Shown one piece after another: positions 32,497 to 41,863 of a stretch of DNA of 64,000 bases (within the stretch, counting starts at the first letter, position 1; the number at the start of each line of letters is the position of its first letter). The stretch covers positions 171,894 through 235,893 of the forward strand of contig NZ_WNDO01000004.1 of assembly GCF_009912395.1 (NCBI RefSeq), in the 5' to 3' direction. The notes under the pieces are model-generated. The model saw nothing but the letters and a program-made list of their open reading frames with translations, did no database searches and was not told the DNA's origin. The stretch comes from Luteibacter sp. (GTDB taxonomy: Bacteria > Pseudomonadota > Gammaproteobacteria > Xanthomonadales > Rhodanobacteraceae). Made by a program: the position numbers and the translations under genes.

Positions 32497-33642
32497 ATGA
32501 CGACCGAGACCCCAACGACCGACACCATCCCGGCCGCGCCGGCCCCGTCCAGCCCGGCGTCCGCGCGGGCGCCTGCTCCCGCGCCCCGGCGCGGCGGCGG
32601 CGCGCTGGCCGTCAGCATCCTGTTCTCGCTGGCCGCCCTGGGGGCGGCGGGCTACACGGGGTGGACGCTATGGAACATGCGAGCCGACCTGGGCGCCGCC
32701 AATGGCCTGCGTGGCCAGGTGGACACCTTGCAGACGGCCGTTGACGGCCTGCGCGAGGAGAACGCCACCCTGCGTCGTCGGCTCAGCGACGCCGACGGGG
32801 TGAACCGCTCCGCCCGTGAAGAAATGCTCGGGGTCTCCGAGCGCACGAAGAACCTCGAGGACGCCGTCGCCAATCTCTCCGAGCGCAGCCTGAGCGGACA
32901 CGACGCGATGCTGCTCGACGAAGCTGAGTCGCTGCTGCGCATGGCCAAGGAACGTTTCGCCCTGTTCGGCGACGCCAGTGGCGCCTTGTCCGCCTACGAT
33001 CTTGCCGACAAGGCCCTGGGCGCCGTGAACGACAGCGCGTTCTCCGCGGTTCGTCGCAGCATGGGCGCCGAGCGCGACGCCCTGGCCGCCGTGGTGCCCA
33101 AGGCCAGGGCGAACGATCTCGCCACGCTGGCCGACCTGCGCGCGACGATTCCCACCTTGCCGCTGCGCTCGTCCGACGACCGTAAGGCCGACGACGGCGA
33201 GCGCACGTTCTGGCAGCGCGCTGGCGACGCCCTGGGCGGTATCGTGAAGGTGAGCCACGACGACGGTACGCCACTGGGTCTTGCCGATGACCGCATCGCC
33301 CGCGAAATGGCGGCGCTGGACGTGGCCCATGCGGAAGCCGCTGTGCTCGCCTATGACGATGTCGGCCGCGATGCCGCGCTCAAGCGCGTCGACGCCACCC
33401 TGGTGGCGCGCTTCGACACGAACGCACCCGATGTGCAGGCCGCCCGGGCGCGCGTCGCTGCCTTGCTCACCACTCAGGCGAAGGGCGCCGCGCCGCAACT
33501 CGGTGCCGCGCTGGGCGAACTGCGCAACCTGCGCTCCGTGCACGCCTTGAACGATCATTCCGCGCCCGCGCATGCCGCCAGCACCGCGGCACCCGCTCCT
33601 GCGTCCTCCGCCGCTCCCGCGCCGCAGAAGGACACGCCATGA
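32497..33642 (+). CDS. hemX: HemX-like membrane protein
   Basis: A 381-residue protein with a Pro/Ala-rich cytoplasmic N-terminus, one membrane helix (about residues 37-55: ALAVSILFSLAALGAAGYTGW) and a long coiled periplasmic part (GQVDTLQTAVDGLREENATLRRRL ... DAMLLDEAESLLRMAKERFALFGD). It belongs to the HemX family, sometimes wrongly named uroporphyrinogen-III methyltransferase; no methyltransferase motif is present. It likely scaffolds haem synthesis with HemY. It overlaps hemY by 4 nt. Confidence 0.85.
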   Translation: MTTETPTTDTIPAAPAPSSPASARAPAPAPRRGGGALAVSILFSLAALGAAGYTGWTLWNMRADLGAANGLRGQVDTLQTAVDGLREENATLRRRLSDADGVNRSAREEMLGVSERTKNLEDAVANLSERSLSGHDAMLLDEAESLLRMAKERFALFGDASGALSAYDLADKALGAVNDSAFSAVRRSMGAERDALAAVVPKARANDLATLADLRATIPTLPLRSSDDRKADDGERTFWQRAGDALGGIVKVSHDDGTPLGLADDRIAREMAALDVAHAEAAVLAYDDVGRDAALKRVDATLVARFDTNAPDVQAARARVAALLTTQAKGAAPQLGAALGELRNLRSVHALNDHSAPAHAASTAAPAPASSAAPAPQKDTP

Positions 33643-34892
33643 AGCTCTGGCGCTGGATCGTCGGCCTCATCCTGGTCGCGGTGATCGCCGCGTTCGGCTG
33701 GCATTGGGTCGCGCAGGATCCCGGTTACGTACTGCTGCACTGGCGTGGCACGAACGTGCAGATGACGCTGGTCACGCTGCTGGTCATCCTCGTGGTTGCG
33801 TGGGCCGCGATCGCCGCCATCGTCGCCTTGATCCGCTGGCCATTCGGTGCGCTTACCCGTCGTCATCGCCGCCTCAGTCGTCGCCGTCTCGCGGATGGCC
33901 TGGTGTCGTTGGTCGAGGGTCGCCATGCCGAAGCCGAACGCGATCTCAACCGTGCGGTGCGCTATCCGTCCGTCCGTGGCCCGGCCTTGCTCGCGGCCGC
34001 CGAAGCCGCCGAGCGGCACGGTGAATCGACGCGTGCGCTGGAAACCCTCGATGAAGCGGCGCAGGAAACACCGCGTGCCGCGCGCGTGCTGCGCGCGCGA
34101 TTGCTGCGTCGCGCCGGCAAGCCGCAGGAGGCCGTGAGCCTGCTCGCCGCCGAGGCGGATACGGGTGAACTCACGCCGGCCGGTTGGCTTGAATATGCCG
34201 AGGGCGCGCTTGAGATCGGAGAGCCGGCGCGCGCCTTGCGCGCGCTCGCGCCGTTGCAGAAAAGTGGCGAGATCGGCGCCAAAGCCTATGCGCTCACGGA
34301 ATCGCGGATCGTCGGTGCGTATGTCGCCAGCGCGGTCGATGGTGCCTCGCTCGCCGCGTTGTGGTCGCAACTGCCCAAGGGACAGCGTCGGCTTCCGGCA
34401 GCGGTGGATGCCTACGCGCGACAGGCCGTGCGCTTCGGCCAGAACATGGCGGCGATGGACGAGATCGAGACCGCGCTGCGTCGCGAATGGTCACCGCAGC
34501 TCGTCGCCACCTATGGCGGCATGGGCTCCGAAGATATCGAGCAACGCCTGCGTCGTGCCGAATCCTGGGTGGATACGCATCCTAACGACGCCGTGCTGCT
34601 CACCGCGGTGGGGCGCATGTGCGCCCGCGTCCACCTGTGGGGCAAGGCACGTCCGTACCTGGAACGCGCGCTGGCCATCGAGCCGTCGTCGGATGCGTGG
34701 GAAGCCCTGGGCGATGTCTTCGTCGCGGAAACCTTCCCCGAACTGGCGCAGCGCTGCTATCGCAATGCGCTGGCGCTGGCTCGCGGCGAGGCGACCGAAG
34801 CCTTGCCCGAGGTACCTGCACGTCGCATCGATACGCGCGTGACGGCGGTGGAAGAGCGCGACGAGCACGGCGTGCCGCGCCTGTCACCCTGA
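33639..34892 (+). CDS. hemY: HemY protein (TPR, haem biosynthesis associated)
   Basis: A 417-residue inner-membrane protein with two N-terminal helices (IVGLILVAVIAAFGWHWVA and LVTLLVILVVAWAAIAAIVAL) and a HemY_N signature (VLLHWRGTNVQMT), followed by TPR-like helical repeats. This is the proteobacterial HemY of the hemCDXY cluster, not the protoporphyrinogen oxidase of Bacillus. Its ATG overlaps the hemX stop. Confidence 0.88.
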   Translation: MKLWRWIVGLILVAVIAAFGWHWVAQDPGYVLLHWRGTNVQMTLVTLLVILVVAWAAIAAIVALIRWPFGALTRRHRRLSRRRLADGLVSLVEGRHAEAERDLNRAVRYPSVRGPALLAAAEAAERHGESTRALETLDEAAQETPRAARVLRARLLRRAGKPQEAVSLLAAEADTGELTPAGWLEYAEGALEIGEPARALRALAPLQKSGEIGAKAYALTESRIVGAYVASAVDGASLAALWSQLPKGQRRLPAAVDAYARQAVRFGQNMAAMDEIETALRREWSPQLVATYGGMGSEDIEQRLRRAESWVDTHPNDAVLLTAVGRMCARVHLWGKARPYLERALAIEPSSDAWEALGDVFVAETFPELAQRCYRNALALARGEATEALPEVPARRIDTRVTAVEERDEHGVPRLSP

Positions 34893-34901
34893 TCAGGGGG
34901 A

Positions 34902-36077
34902 TCAGGGTCGCGCCTCCGCCGGTGTGCCGTTGCCAGTCGGTGCATGCCAGTCACCCTGTCGCTCACAGCGTTCGCCTCGCGAGGTGAGTTCGCGGATCTC
35001 GTCCCGGGACAAGCCGGCGAACACGTCGCTGCGGGACAGGCGACGATAGAGTTCAGCGCAGGTCGCCGGTGTATCGCGTGACCCGAGAGAGAACCACTCG
35101 GATATCGATCCCTGGTCGGCGATGGCCCGGTAGATCTGCATCAGCGCGTACAGCAGGACGATCCACCCCAATCGGCGTAGCGGAACCCGCCTGCGGGCAG
35201 ACGGCTTGTCGACCACGGGGCGGAACGCGGCGGCGGTCGCGCCGCTTTGCCGGTGATTTTTCTGCGTGCTGGCGGGCAGCGCGTCGAATGCCGCCTTCCA
35301 TGCCAGCCGCACGTCATGGTCCATATGCAGCCCGATCCAGTGCGGATATTGCGACTGCAGTTGCTCCATATCGGGCCAATGCCGCACGAGCGCCCCATCG
35401 ATGGGGCGTCGTGCACGGCCGATGCGTTCGAGCCATTGCTTGCGACGGGATTCAGTCAGGCGCATCCATACGTTGCGTTGGGCGAGGACATGCTCGACCC
35501 ATTCGCCGCGTTGCCCCAGGGGGCCCAGTTGGCCGATATCTTCCCAGTGGAACAGTCGAGAGGCTGTCTCGAACAAGGCATGCCGATGGGGAAGTTCCTG
35601 GCGCGCGAGCAGGTCGATCAGGCGTTCTTCCAGTTCACCCGGCGCGTCGATATAGCGCTGCCGCAGGGCGATGACGGTGCGATCCAGCAGATCCGTGGCA
35701 TCCACGGCGCTACCCCGGCGCGCACCAGCGACGAAGCCGTCCATCAGTATCGCCGCGTCGCGTCGCGCATCGGCGCGGGGATCCGCCTCCACCGCGTCCG
35801 CATCGTCCTGTGTCGGCACATCCTCATCCTGCGGCGCGTCGGGATGACGCTCGGTCGGCGGCGGATGCCGTGGCGTATCGTCGGGGGCTTCGGTGGTGCG
35901 TTCCTGCTCGCACCAAAGGCATGCGGTCTCATACGCTTCGCGCAAACGCGCGAAGCCCTGCGGATCGATGCCCGGATCGATCTGCCGTAATGCCATCGCG
36001 TATGCCTTGCGTACGGCTGCGCGATCCGCATAAGGCGACAAGCCGAGCACCTGGAGGAACCACGGGTGGGAAGTCAT
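34902..36077 (-). CDS. Membrane J-like protein, second partner of HscC (DjlB/DjlC-like)
   Basis: A 391-residue protein with an N-terminal J-like domain (WFLQVLGLSPYADRAAVRKAYAMAL then FARLREAYETA, residues 5-55), an acidic linker, a middle domain shared with its neighbour (HWPDMEQLQSQYPHWIGLHMDHDVRLAWK) and one membrane helix near residue 305 (RLGWIVLLYALMQIY). The HPD motif that stimulates Hsp70 is replaced by IDPGIDP. The ATG overlaps the stop of the sister gene. The order hscC-J1-J2 recalls E. coli hscC with djlB and djlC. Confidence 0.72.
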   Translation of the reverse strand: MTSHPWFLQVLGLSPYADRAAVRKAYAMALRQIDPGIDPQGFARLREAYETACLWCEQERTTEAPDDTPRHPPPTERHPDAPQDEDVPTQDDADAVEADPRADARRDAAILMDGFVAGARRGSAVDATDLLDRTVIALRQRYIDAPGELEERLIDLLARQELPHRHALFETASRLFHWEDIGQLGPLGQRGEWVEHVLAQRNVWMRLTESRRKQWLERIGRARRPIDGALVRHWPDMEQLQSQYPHWIGLHMDHDVRLAWKAAFDALPASTQKNHRQSGATAAAFRPVVDKPSARRRVPLRRLGWIVLLYALMQIYRAIADQGSISEWFSLGSRDTPATCAELYRRLSRSDVFAGLSRDEIRELTSRGERCERQGDWHAPTGNGTPAEARP

Positions 36078-37129
36078 GAAGAGGTCGAGTCCTCGTCCGA
36101 GGCTCGGAGCCGTTCGGCCGCTGCGGGTGCGACGAACCCGGCGTCGACGCATCGACCGAGCATCCGATCCATCGATCCCCTCACCCGGGGACTATGGCCA
36201 CGGATATAGGACGTCAGCCCATGGCAGCTCGACTCGTCGATCCTGTCGGATAGGACGTCGTCGGGTATGGTTTCCCTGCCTAGCCTGCTGTACAGCCAAA
36301 ACGCCGTCAGGGCCAGTGCCACCGCAATGAAGGCCCTGGCGTGGACAGATGGACGGCGGGGCGGGGGCACGTTCAAGGGCGCGGGCGGTACATCCGGCAT
36401 GCCGCCATGGCGTGCTTCGTATCGCTCCTTCCATGCGTCGCGTACCGCCGCACCGACGTGAAGATCGACGTATCGAGGGTAGCGCGCCGAGGCTTCCTGG
36501 ATTTTCGGCCAGAGATGGACAAGATCATCAGGAAGGTCCTTGCGGGATGCAGCACGACGGAGAACGGATTGGAGGGCCGGCCCCATCTGGCGTACCAGTG
36601 CTTCCCGTTCGCTTTCGACGGCGGTCACCCATGCGTACGCCCCCGACCTGGGCTCCGCGTCGCGCAGTTCGATCCAGCAGAACAGTTCAGACGCCGCATC
36701 GAAAACCACGTCGCGCCACGGAAGGGCGTTGATCGCCAGCGCATCGATCAGATGTGTTTCAAAGCTGCGGATGACTTCGACGTGCTCCCGACGCAATGCG
36801 GCCAGGTAATCGTCGAGCAGGGCATAAATATCGTCCTCGTCGTCCGAGGCGACCAGCTCGCGATGGAATCGCATGAACAGGTCGGTGGCGGTGTCCCTGG
36901 GCTGCTGGGGTGCGGATGATCGATCTTTCGCTTCGATCTCCGCCGTGCTGTCGGTCGTTCGGCCCCGGATTTCGCACGCGAGTTCATAGGCCTCGCGAAG
37001 GGTCGCGAAACCGCCGGGGTCCGTAGCGGGATCGATGGCCTTCAACCGCACCGCATACGCGCGTTTCGCCATGCGTTCGTCGAACGGTTCGTCCAGCTCG
37101 AGTAGTTCAAGAAACCACGGTTTCGACAT
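36074..37129 (-). CDS. Membrane J-like protein, first partner of HscC (DjlB/DjlC-like)
   Basis: A 351-residue paralogue of the next gene: N-terminal WFLELLELDEPFDERMAKRAYAVRL then FATLREAYELAC, middle domain LVHLWPKIQEASARYPRYVDLHVGAAVRDAWK and one membrane helix near residue 285 (FIAVALALTAFWLYSRL). Here also the HPD tripeptide is missing (KAIDPATDP). The ATG at 37129 lies 4 nt after the hscC stop and aligns with the sister protein's start (MSKPWFL/MTSHPWFL). Presumably it tethers HscC to the inner membrane. Confidence 0.72.
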   Translation of the reverse strand: MSKPWFLELLELDEPFDERMAKRAYAVRLKAIDPATDPGGFATLREAYELACEIRGRTTDSTAEIEAKDRSSAPQQPRDTATDLFMRFHRELVASDDEDDIYALLDDYLAALRREHVEVIRSFETHLIDALAINALPWRDVVFDAASELFCWIELRDAEPRSGAYAWVTAVESEREALVRQMGPALQSVLRRAASRKDLPDDLVHLWPKIQEASARYPRYVDLHVGAAVRDAWKERYEARHGGMPDVPPAPLNVPPPRRPSVHARAFIAVALALTAFWLYSRLGRETIPDDVLSDRIDESSCHGLTSYIRGHSPRVRGSMDRMLGRCVDAGFVAPAAAERLRASDEDSTSS

Positions 37130-37133
37130 GGCC

Positions 37134-38849
37134 TCAGGCGCCCGGGTCGGGAGCGAAATAGCCATCGGTTTCGATCGAGGCGAGGGCCTTGCGGAACGCC
37201 TCGGCGTCGCGGGCGATCCGCTGCGTGTCCTGTGTCGTCAGCGTCTGCTCGAAGTGCAGGATCATCTGGCCGACGTGCTCGCGCATGTCGCCCAGAAGCT
37301 GTTCGTACAGGCGTTCGGCGCGGGCGAGCAGGGCACGGTTTTCCAGCGTATCGCGAGGATGGATTTTCAGGGCCGACAGCGTGGCCAATCGCTTCGCGAT
37401 CTCTTCGGGAGACATATGCGTCTCGCCGCTTTCGATCACCAGGCGCTGCACGATACCCGTCGCGACCACCATGACCTCGACTTCCAGCAGGCCGTTGACG
37501 TCGTAGGTGAAGCGGACATCCACGCCATCGGCGTGCCCGGGGCCGGGCTGGACCTGGACATCCAGTTCGCCCAGCTTGATGTTGTCGCGGACCAGCCGCG
37601 ACTCGCCTTGGTAGACGTCGATGCGGATCGCCTTCTGCTCCGCCGATACCGGAAAAAATCGCTGCACCCGGCTTACGGGTACGACGGTGTTGCGCTGGAT
37701 GATCGGTGCGTAAAAGCCCTCGGCATGGCTGCCGTTGTCCAGACGCTTGATGACGCCGGTGCCGAGCGTGTACGGACACACATCGGTCATCACCGTTTCT
37801 TCCAGCGCCTTGTCCTTCATCTTCAGCCCGGCCTGCACGGCGGCGCCGAGCGCGACGACTTCGTCGGGATTCAGCCCGATCACGGGGAAGCGGCCGAACA
37901 TGCGCGTGGCCAGCGCGCGGATCATCGGCATGCGGGTGGCGCCGCCGGCCAGCACCACGTTGTTGAGGTCCGCGGCGCGGATGCGCGCATCGCGCAGGGC
38001 GCGCTCGATGGGGCGCCACAGGCGATCCATCAGCGGCTGCGAGAGTTTCTCGAACGCTTCGGCGTCGAGGGCAACGTTCGCCTCGCTGTTTTCCCAGCGC
38101 ACGTCGAAGCTGGCGGAGCCGTTTGCGCCGATGTCGCGCTTGGCGCTTTCCGCGCGGGCGACGAGGCGCTGCATGAAGACGGCGTCGTTGCGTGCCTTGT
38201 CGGGGATGCCGTTCGCGAAGGCCTGCTCGACGAGCAGGTTGGCGAAGTCCTCGCCACCGAGCATGTTGTCGCACGCGCTGGCCCGTACTTCCATCACGCC
38301 GTCGAACATTTCGAGGATGGAGACGTCGAAGGTGCCGCCGCCCAGGTCGAACACGAGGAACTGGGTTTCGGTGCCGCCGTCGTGAAGGCCATACGCTAGC
38401 GCGGCGGCGGTGGGCTCGTTGAGCAGACGCTCCACCTTGAGGCCAGCCAGTTCGCCGGCCACGCGGGTAGCCTTGCGTTGTGCGTCGGAGAAATAGGCGG
38501 GGACGGTGATAACCGCTTCCGTCACGGCTTCGCCGAGAAAGGCCTCGGCATCGGCCTTGAGCGAACGGAGCACGAGCGCGGAGAGTTCTTCGGGACGGTA
38601 GTCGCGGTCCGCCAAGCGGGACGTGCGCATACTGCCCATATGCCGCTTGAACAGCGACGCCGTGCGTTGCGGATGCGTCTGCAGGCGCTCGCGCGCGGCC
38701 TCGCCGATCAGGATCTGGCCATCGTCGTCGACACCCACGCAGGACGGGGTGAGGAACGAGCCCAGCGCGTTGGGCACGAGTCGGGGCCCGCCGTCCTTCC
38801 AGACGGCGACGAGGCTATTGGTGGTTCCCAGATCGATACCGACGATCAT
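37134..38849 (-). CDS. hscC: Hsp70-class chaperone HscC
   Basis: A 571-residue Hsp70 homologue, shorter than DnaK as usual for HscC. The ATPase domain is complete: IVGIDLGTTNSLVAVW, VITVPAYFSDAQRKAT, LVFDLGGGTFDVSILE, NNVVLAGGATRMPMI. The substrate domain lacks the long C-terminal lid. HscC is a specialised chaperone with its own J-proteins; two membrane J-like genes follow at once. GGAAC precedes the ATG. uvrD lies upstream in the same direction, 102 nt away. Confidence 0.9.
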   Translation of the reverse strand: MIVGIDLGTTNSLVAVWKDGGPRLVPNALGSFLTPSCVGVDDDGQILIGEAARERLQTHPQRTASLFKRHMGSMRTSRLADRDYRPEELSALVLRSLKADAEAFLGEAVTEAVITVPAYFSDAQRKATRVAGELAGLKVERLLNEPTAAALAYGLHDGGTETQFLVFDLGGGTFDVSILEMFDGVMEVRASACDNMLGGEDFANLLVEQAFANGIPDKARNDAVFMQRLVARAESAKRDIGANGSASFDVRWENSEANVALDAEAFEKLSQPLMDRLWRPIERALRDARIRAADLNNVVLAGGATRMPMIRALATRMFGRFPVIGLNPDEVVALGAAVQAGLKMKDKALEETVMTDVCPYTLGTGVIKRLDNGSHAEGFYAPIIQRNTVVPVSRVQRFFPVSAEQKAIRIDVYQGESRLVRDNIKLGELDVQVQPGPGHADGVDVRFTYDVNGLLEVEVMVVATGIVQRLVIESGETHMSPEEIAKRLATLSALKIHPRDTLENRALLARAERLYEQLLGDMREHVGQMILHFEQTLTTQDTQRIARDAEAFRKALASIETDGYFAPDPGA

Positions 38850-38951
38850 GCGATTCGTTCCTTAGGCTGCATGGGCCGTGTTGCGGACGCGTCCTTGCGT
38901 GCACCCGGACGCGCCCCGTGAGAGGCACGTTTCCGGCTGGCGTGGAGCCCC

Positions 38952-41150
38952 TTACAACGCGGTCAGGTTCGCATAAGCGTAAACCAACCACTTGCTGCCT
39001 TCATCCACGAAGTTCACCTGCACGCGCATGTGCGCGCCCGCGCCCTCGGCGCTGACGATGGTGCCTTCGCCAAATTTCGGGTGGCTCACGCGCTGGCCGA
39101 GGCGGATCGGCATGGGTTCTTCGAGGGACGGGCTGGAGAAGCGGTCGGCGTAGGCCGGGCGCGAGACCTGCACGCGCGGCCGCAGCTCATCGATCAGCTC
39201 GGGCGGGATCTCGCCCAGGAAGCGGGAGGGCCGGGCGAGCATCTCCGTGCCGTGCATGCGCCGCGATTCCGCGTGCGACATGTACAGCTTGCGGCGTGCA
39301 CGGGTAATACCCACGTAGGCCAGGCGCCGCTCTTCCTCCAGGCGGTTGTCTTCCTCGGTGGAACGCTGGCTGGGGAACAGGCCTTCCTCCATGCCTACGA
39401 GGAACACGATGGGAAATTCCAGGCCCTTGGCGGAGTGCAGCGTCATCAGCTGGACGCAGTCGTCCCAGGCCTCGCTCTGACCTTCGCCCGCTTCGAGCGA
39501 GGCATGGGAGAGGAAGGCGGACAGTTCGTTGAGACCGGCATCGACGTCCTCGGGCGTCATCTCGAAACGGCTGGCCACGTTGACCAGTTCGTCGAGGTTC
39601 TCCACCCGGGCTTCGCCGTTGCCGCGCTTGTCGTTTTCGTAGAAATCGCGCAGGCCGGTGTGCACGATCGCGTGTTCGATCTGCTCGGCAAGGCTGAGGG
39701 CGTCGTTGGTTTCACCGTCCTTGCCGTCACCGCGGAACGTGCCCTGCAGGGTGTCGATCAGGCCCAGGAAGGCTCGCACGGCGTTCTTGGCGCGCCCGGC
39801 GAGACTGCCGGTGGAGACCTCGGTGAGCGAGGCCTCCCACATCGACGTGCTCTCGGCGCGTGCGCGCCGGCGCAGTTCGTCGAGGGTGCGGTCGCCGATA
39901 CCACGGGGTGGTGTGTTCACGGCACGCTCGAACGCGGCGTCGTCATGGCGATGGGATGCCAGGCGCAGGTAGGCCAGGGCGTCCTTGATTTCGGCACGCT
40001 CGAAGAATCGCAGGCCACCGTACACGCGGTAGGGCAGGTCGCGCTGGATGAGCTGTTCTTCGAAGTTGCGCGACTGCGCGTTCGAGCGATACAGGATGGC
40101 GCAGTCGCGGGCGTTGCCATGCTCGGCGATGTACTCGCGGATGCGCTCGATGACGAAGCGTGCTTCGTCTTGCTCGTTGTAGGCCGCGTACAGCGCGATG
40201 CGGTCGCCTTCCTCGCCGTCGGTCCACAGCTGCTTGCCGAGGCGTCCGCCATTGCGCGCGATCACCGCGTTGGCGGCGTTGAGGATCGTCGACGTGGAGC
40301 GGTAGTTCTGCTCCAGGCGGATCGTCTTCGCGCCGGGGAAGTCCTGCAGGAACTGCTGCACGTTCTCGACCTTCGCTCCGCGCCAGCCGTAGATCGCCTG
40401 GTCGTCGTCGCCGACCACGAAGGCCTGGCCCGTCGTGCCGGCGAGCACGCGGATCCACGCGTACTGCAGGGTGTTGGTGTCCTGGAACTCGTCGATCAAC
40501 AGGTAGCGCCAGCGATCCTGGTAATGACGCAGCACCTGCGGGTCCTTCAGCCACAGCTCGTGCGCGCGCAGCAGCAACTCGGCGAAATCGACGAGACCGG
40601 CGCGCTGGCACTGCTGCTCGTAGGTCTTGTAGATCTCGACGAAGGTGCGCGTCACCGGGTGGTCGCGGTGCTCGATGCCGTCGGGGCGACGGCCCTCGTC
40701 TTTCCACTGGTTGATCTGCCACGCGGCCTGTCGCGGGGGAAAACGGGCCTCGTCCAGCCCCATGCCCGCGACGACCCGCTTGATCAGCCGTTGCTGGTCG
40801 TCGGAGTCGAGGATCTGGAAACCTTCGACCAGCCCGGCTTCGCGCCAGTGGCGCCGCAGCAGGCGATGGGCGATGCCGTGGAAGGTGCCTACGGTCAGGC
40901 CCTGGGTGCCGCCGGGGATCAGGCTGTCCAGGCGCGCCCGCATCTCGCCGGCGGCCTTGTTGGTGAAGGTGACCGCGAGGATCGCCCAGGGCGGCACGCG
41001 CTCGACCTGGGTCAGCCAGCCGATGCGGTGGGTGAGAACGCGGGTCTTGCCGGAACCGGCGCCAGCGAGGATCAGGTAATGCCCGGGCGGGGCACTGACG
41101 GCTTCACGCTGGGCGTCGTTGAGGGAGTCGAGAAGGTGGGAAACATCCAT
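38952..41150 (-). CDS. uvrD: DNA helicase II UvrD
   Basis: A 732-residue superfamily-1 3'-5' helicase. Walker A LAGAGSGKTRVLTHRI, motif II LLIDEFQDTN, motif III VVGDDDQAIYGWRGA, motif IV LEQNYRSTSTIL and motif V/VI VQLMTLHSAKGLEF and AYVGITRAR are all present. The C-terminal RVSHPKFGEGTIVSAEGAG tail is the UvrD Tudor-like RNA-polymerase-binding domain. It acts in nucleotide excision and mismatch repair. The ATG is 6 nt after a TACAAT box, so the mRNA may be leaderless. Confidence 0.95.
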   Translation of the reverse strand: MDVSHLLDSLNDAQREAVSAPPGHYLILAGAGSGKTRVLTHRIGWLTQVERVPPWAILAVTFTNKAAGEMRARLDSLIPGGTQGLTVGTFHGIAHRLLRRHWREAGLVEGFQILDSDDQQRLIKRVVAGMGLDEARFPPRQAAWQINQWKDEGRRPDGIEHRDHPVTRTFVEIYKTYEQQCQRAGLVDFAELLLRAHELWLKDPQVLRHYQDRWRYLLIDEFQDTNTLQYAWIRVLAGTTGQAFVVGDDDQAIYGWRGAKVENVQQFLQDFPGAKTIRLEQNYRSTSTILNAANAVIARNGGRLGKQLWTDGEEGDRIALYAAYNEQDEARFVIERIREYIAEHGNARDCAILYRSNAQSRNFEEQLIQRDLPYRVYGGLRFFERAEIKDALAYLRLASHRHDDAAFERAVNTPPRGIGDRTLDELRRRARAESTSMWEASLTEVSTGSLAGRAKNAVRAFLGLIDTLQGTFRGDGKDGETNDALSLAEQIEHAIVHTGLRDFYENDKRGNGEARVENLDELVNVASRFEMTPEDVDAGLNELSAFLSHASLEAGEGQSEAWDDCVQLMTLHSAKGLEFPIVFLVGMEEGLFPSQRSTEEDNRLEEERRLAYVGITRARRKLYMSHAESRRMHGTEMLARPSRFLGEIPPELIDELRPRVQVSRPAYADRFSSPSLEEPMPIRLGQRVSHPKFGEGTIVSAEGAGAHMRVQVNFVDEGSKWLVYAYANLTAL

Positions 41151-41156
41151 CCGCCC

Positions 41157-41162
41157 ATTGTA
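41157..41162 (-). promoter_or_regulatory. -10 box TACAAT, leaderless start of uvrD
   Basis: TACAAT on the minus strand is followed by GGGCGG and the uvrD ATG at 41150, the same spacer sequence and length as before the GTG at 29051. The -35 would fall within the inverted repeat at 41170-41200. Confidence 0.5.
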
Positions 41163-41169
41163 CCGGGGA

Positions 41170-41200
41170 GAGTCGGTCCGGGCGGTGCCCGGACCGACTC
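41170..41200 (-). terminator. 14-bp hairpin between a DUF3185 gene and uvrD
   Basis: GAGTCGGTCCGGGC and its exact complement enclose a 3-nt loop, 5 nt after the DUF3185 stop. There is no T-run, so it may work with Rho or protect the mRNA end. It also abuts the uvrD promoter. Confidence 0.5.
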
Positions 41201-41205
41201 ACGTC

Positions 41206-41424
41206 TCAGTTCTTGCGGGCGATGCCGGCCACGGCCACCAGGCCGCCGATCACGATGCCGGCGATGCCGACCCATTGCGGGACCGCCTTGTCGTGCGTGG
41301 CGGTGATTTTCGCCGAGCCGACCTGCGCCAGCGTGTCGGTCTTGCTGTAGCTGCCGTTGCCCACCGTCACCCAGATGCCGAGGCCGATGAGGATGACGCC
41401 GACGATGATGAGTCCTGCGCGCAT
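41206..41424 (-). CDS. DUF3185 family small membrane protein
   Basis: A 72-residue protein with two hydrophobic helices (AGLIIVGVILIGLGIWVTVG and WVGIAGIVIGGLVAVAGI) joined by a polar loop. It matches the DUF3185 pattern of small inner-membrane proteins of unknown function. GGAGATACCC precedes the ATG. It is a single gene between two hairpins. Confidence 0.8.
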   Translation of the reverse strand: MRAGLIIVGVILIGLGIWVTVGNGSYSKTDTLAQVGSAKITATHDKAVPQWVGIAGIVIGGLVAVAGIARKN

Positions 41425-41503
41425 GGGTATCTCCGTGTCGAAGTGGAGCGAAGCATGCCGCGCAGGATGTGAACGGATACGCAAAATCCACCCGGAAACG
41501 ATC

Positions 41504-41538
41504 AAAAAAAACCCCGGAAGCCAGGGGAGCTTCCGGGG
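41504..41538 (-). terminator. Strong minus-strand intrinsic terminator without an obvious gene
   Basis: A perfect 10-bp stem (CCCCGGAAGC/GCTTCCGGGG) with a 7-nt loop and, in the minus direction, eight Ts. It would end a leftward transcript coming from 41540-41860, yet no leftward gene lies there. This supports the small-RNA candidate below. Confidence 0.8.
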
Positions 41539-41631
41539 CGGGTGGAGGGCTCGACCCAGGGGAAAGCCGGGCCCTACCGCAGGGTTGCCCCAGGGAGGTG
41601 GGACACACCGATGTGGACGCCGTTGCGTACG
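41512..41631 (-). ncRNA. Candidate small RNA
   Basis: Between a possible -10 (TATAGC, 41643-41638) and the strong terminator at 41504-41538 lies about 120 nt that can fold (for example CCCTGCGGTAGGG) and holds no convincing reading frame. The rest of the gap 41425-41863 shows no gene. No known RNA family was recognised; a 6S RNA or SRP RNA identity was considered and not supported. Confidence 0.35.
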
Positions 41632-41863
41632 TCCGAAGCTATAGACGTCCGAAAGCAGGGAAAGTTGCAGCCCTCGGAAAAGAAAAAGTCAGGAGGCGTT
41701 CATTCTTCGATGACGCAACGAAATTCTTACGTTTGGACGGCTGTTTGTCCGGTGGTCGCTGTCCGCGGACGCCGGTCGTGGCGCTCGCGGACACCCGGCG
41801 AATCGATGCGATCCCCTCGCGGCGGCCTTTCTGCCATGGCATGGGCTTTGCTGATGAGCTTGC

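Noticed and set aside
41504..41700. 6S RNA or SRP RNA identity for the small-RNA candidate
   Set aside because: The conserved SRP GGAA/tetraloop helix and the 6S central bulge with flanking motifs are not found.
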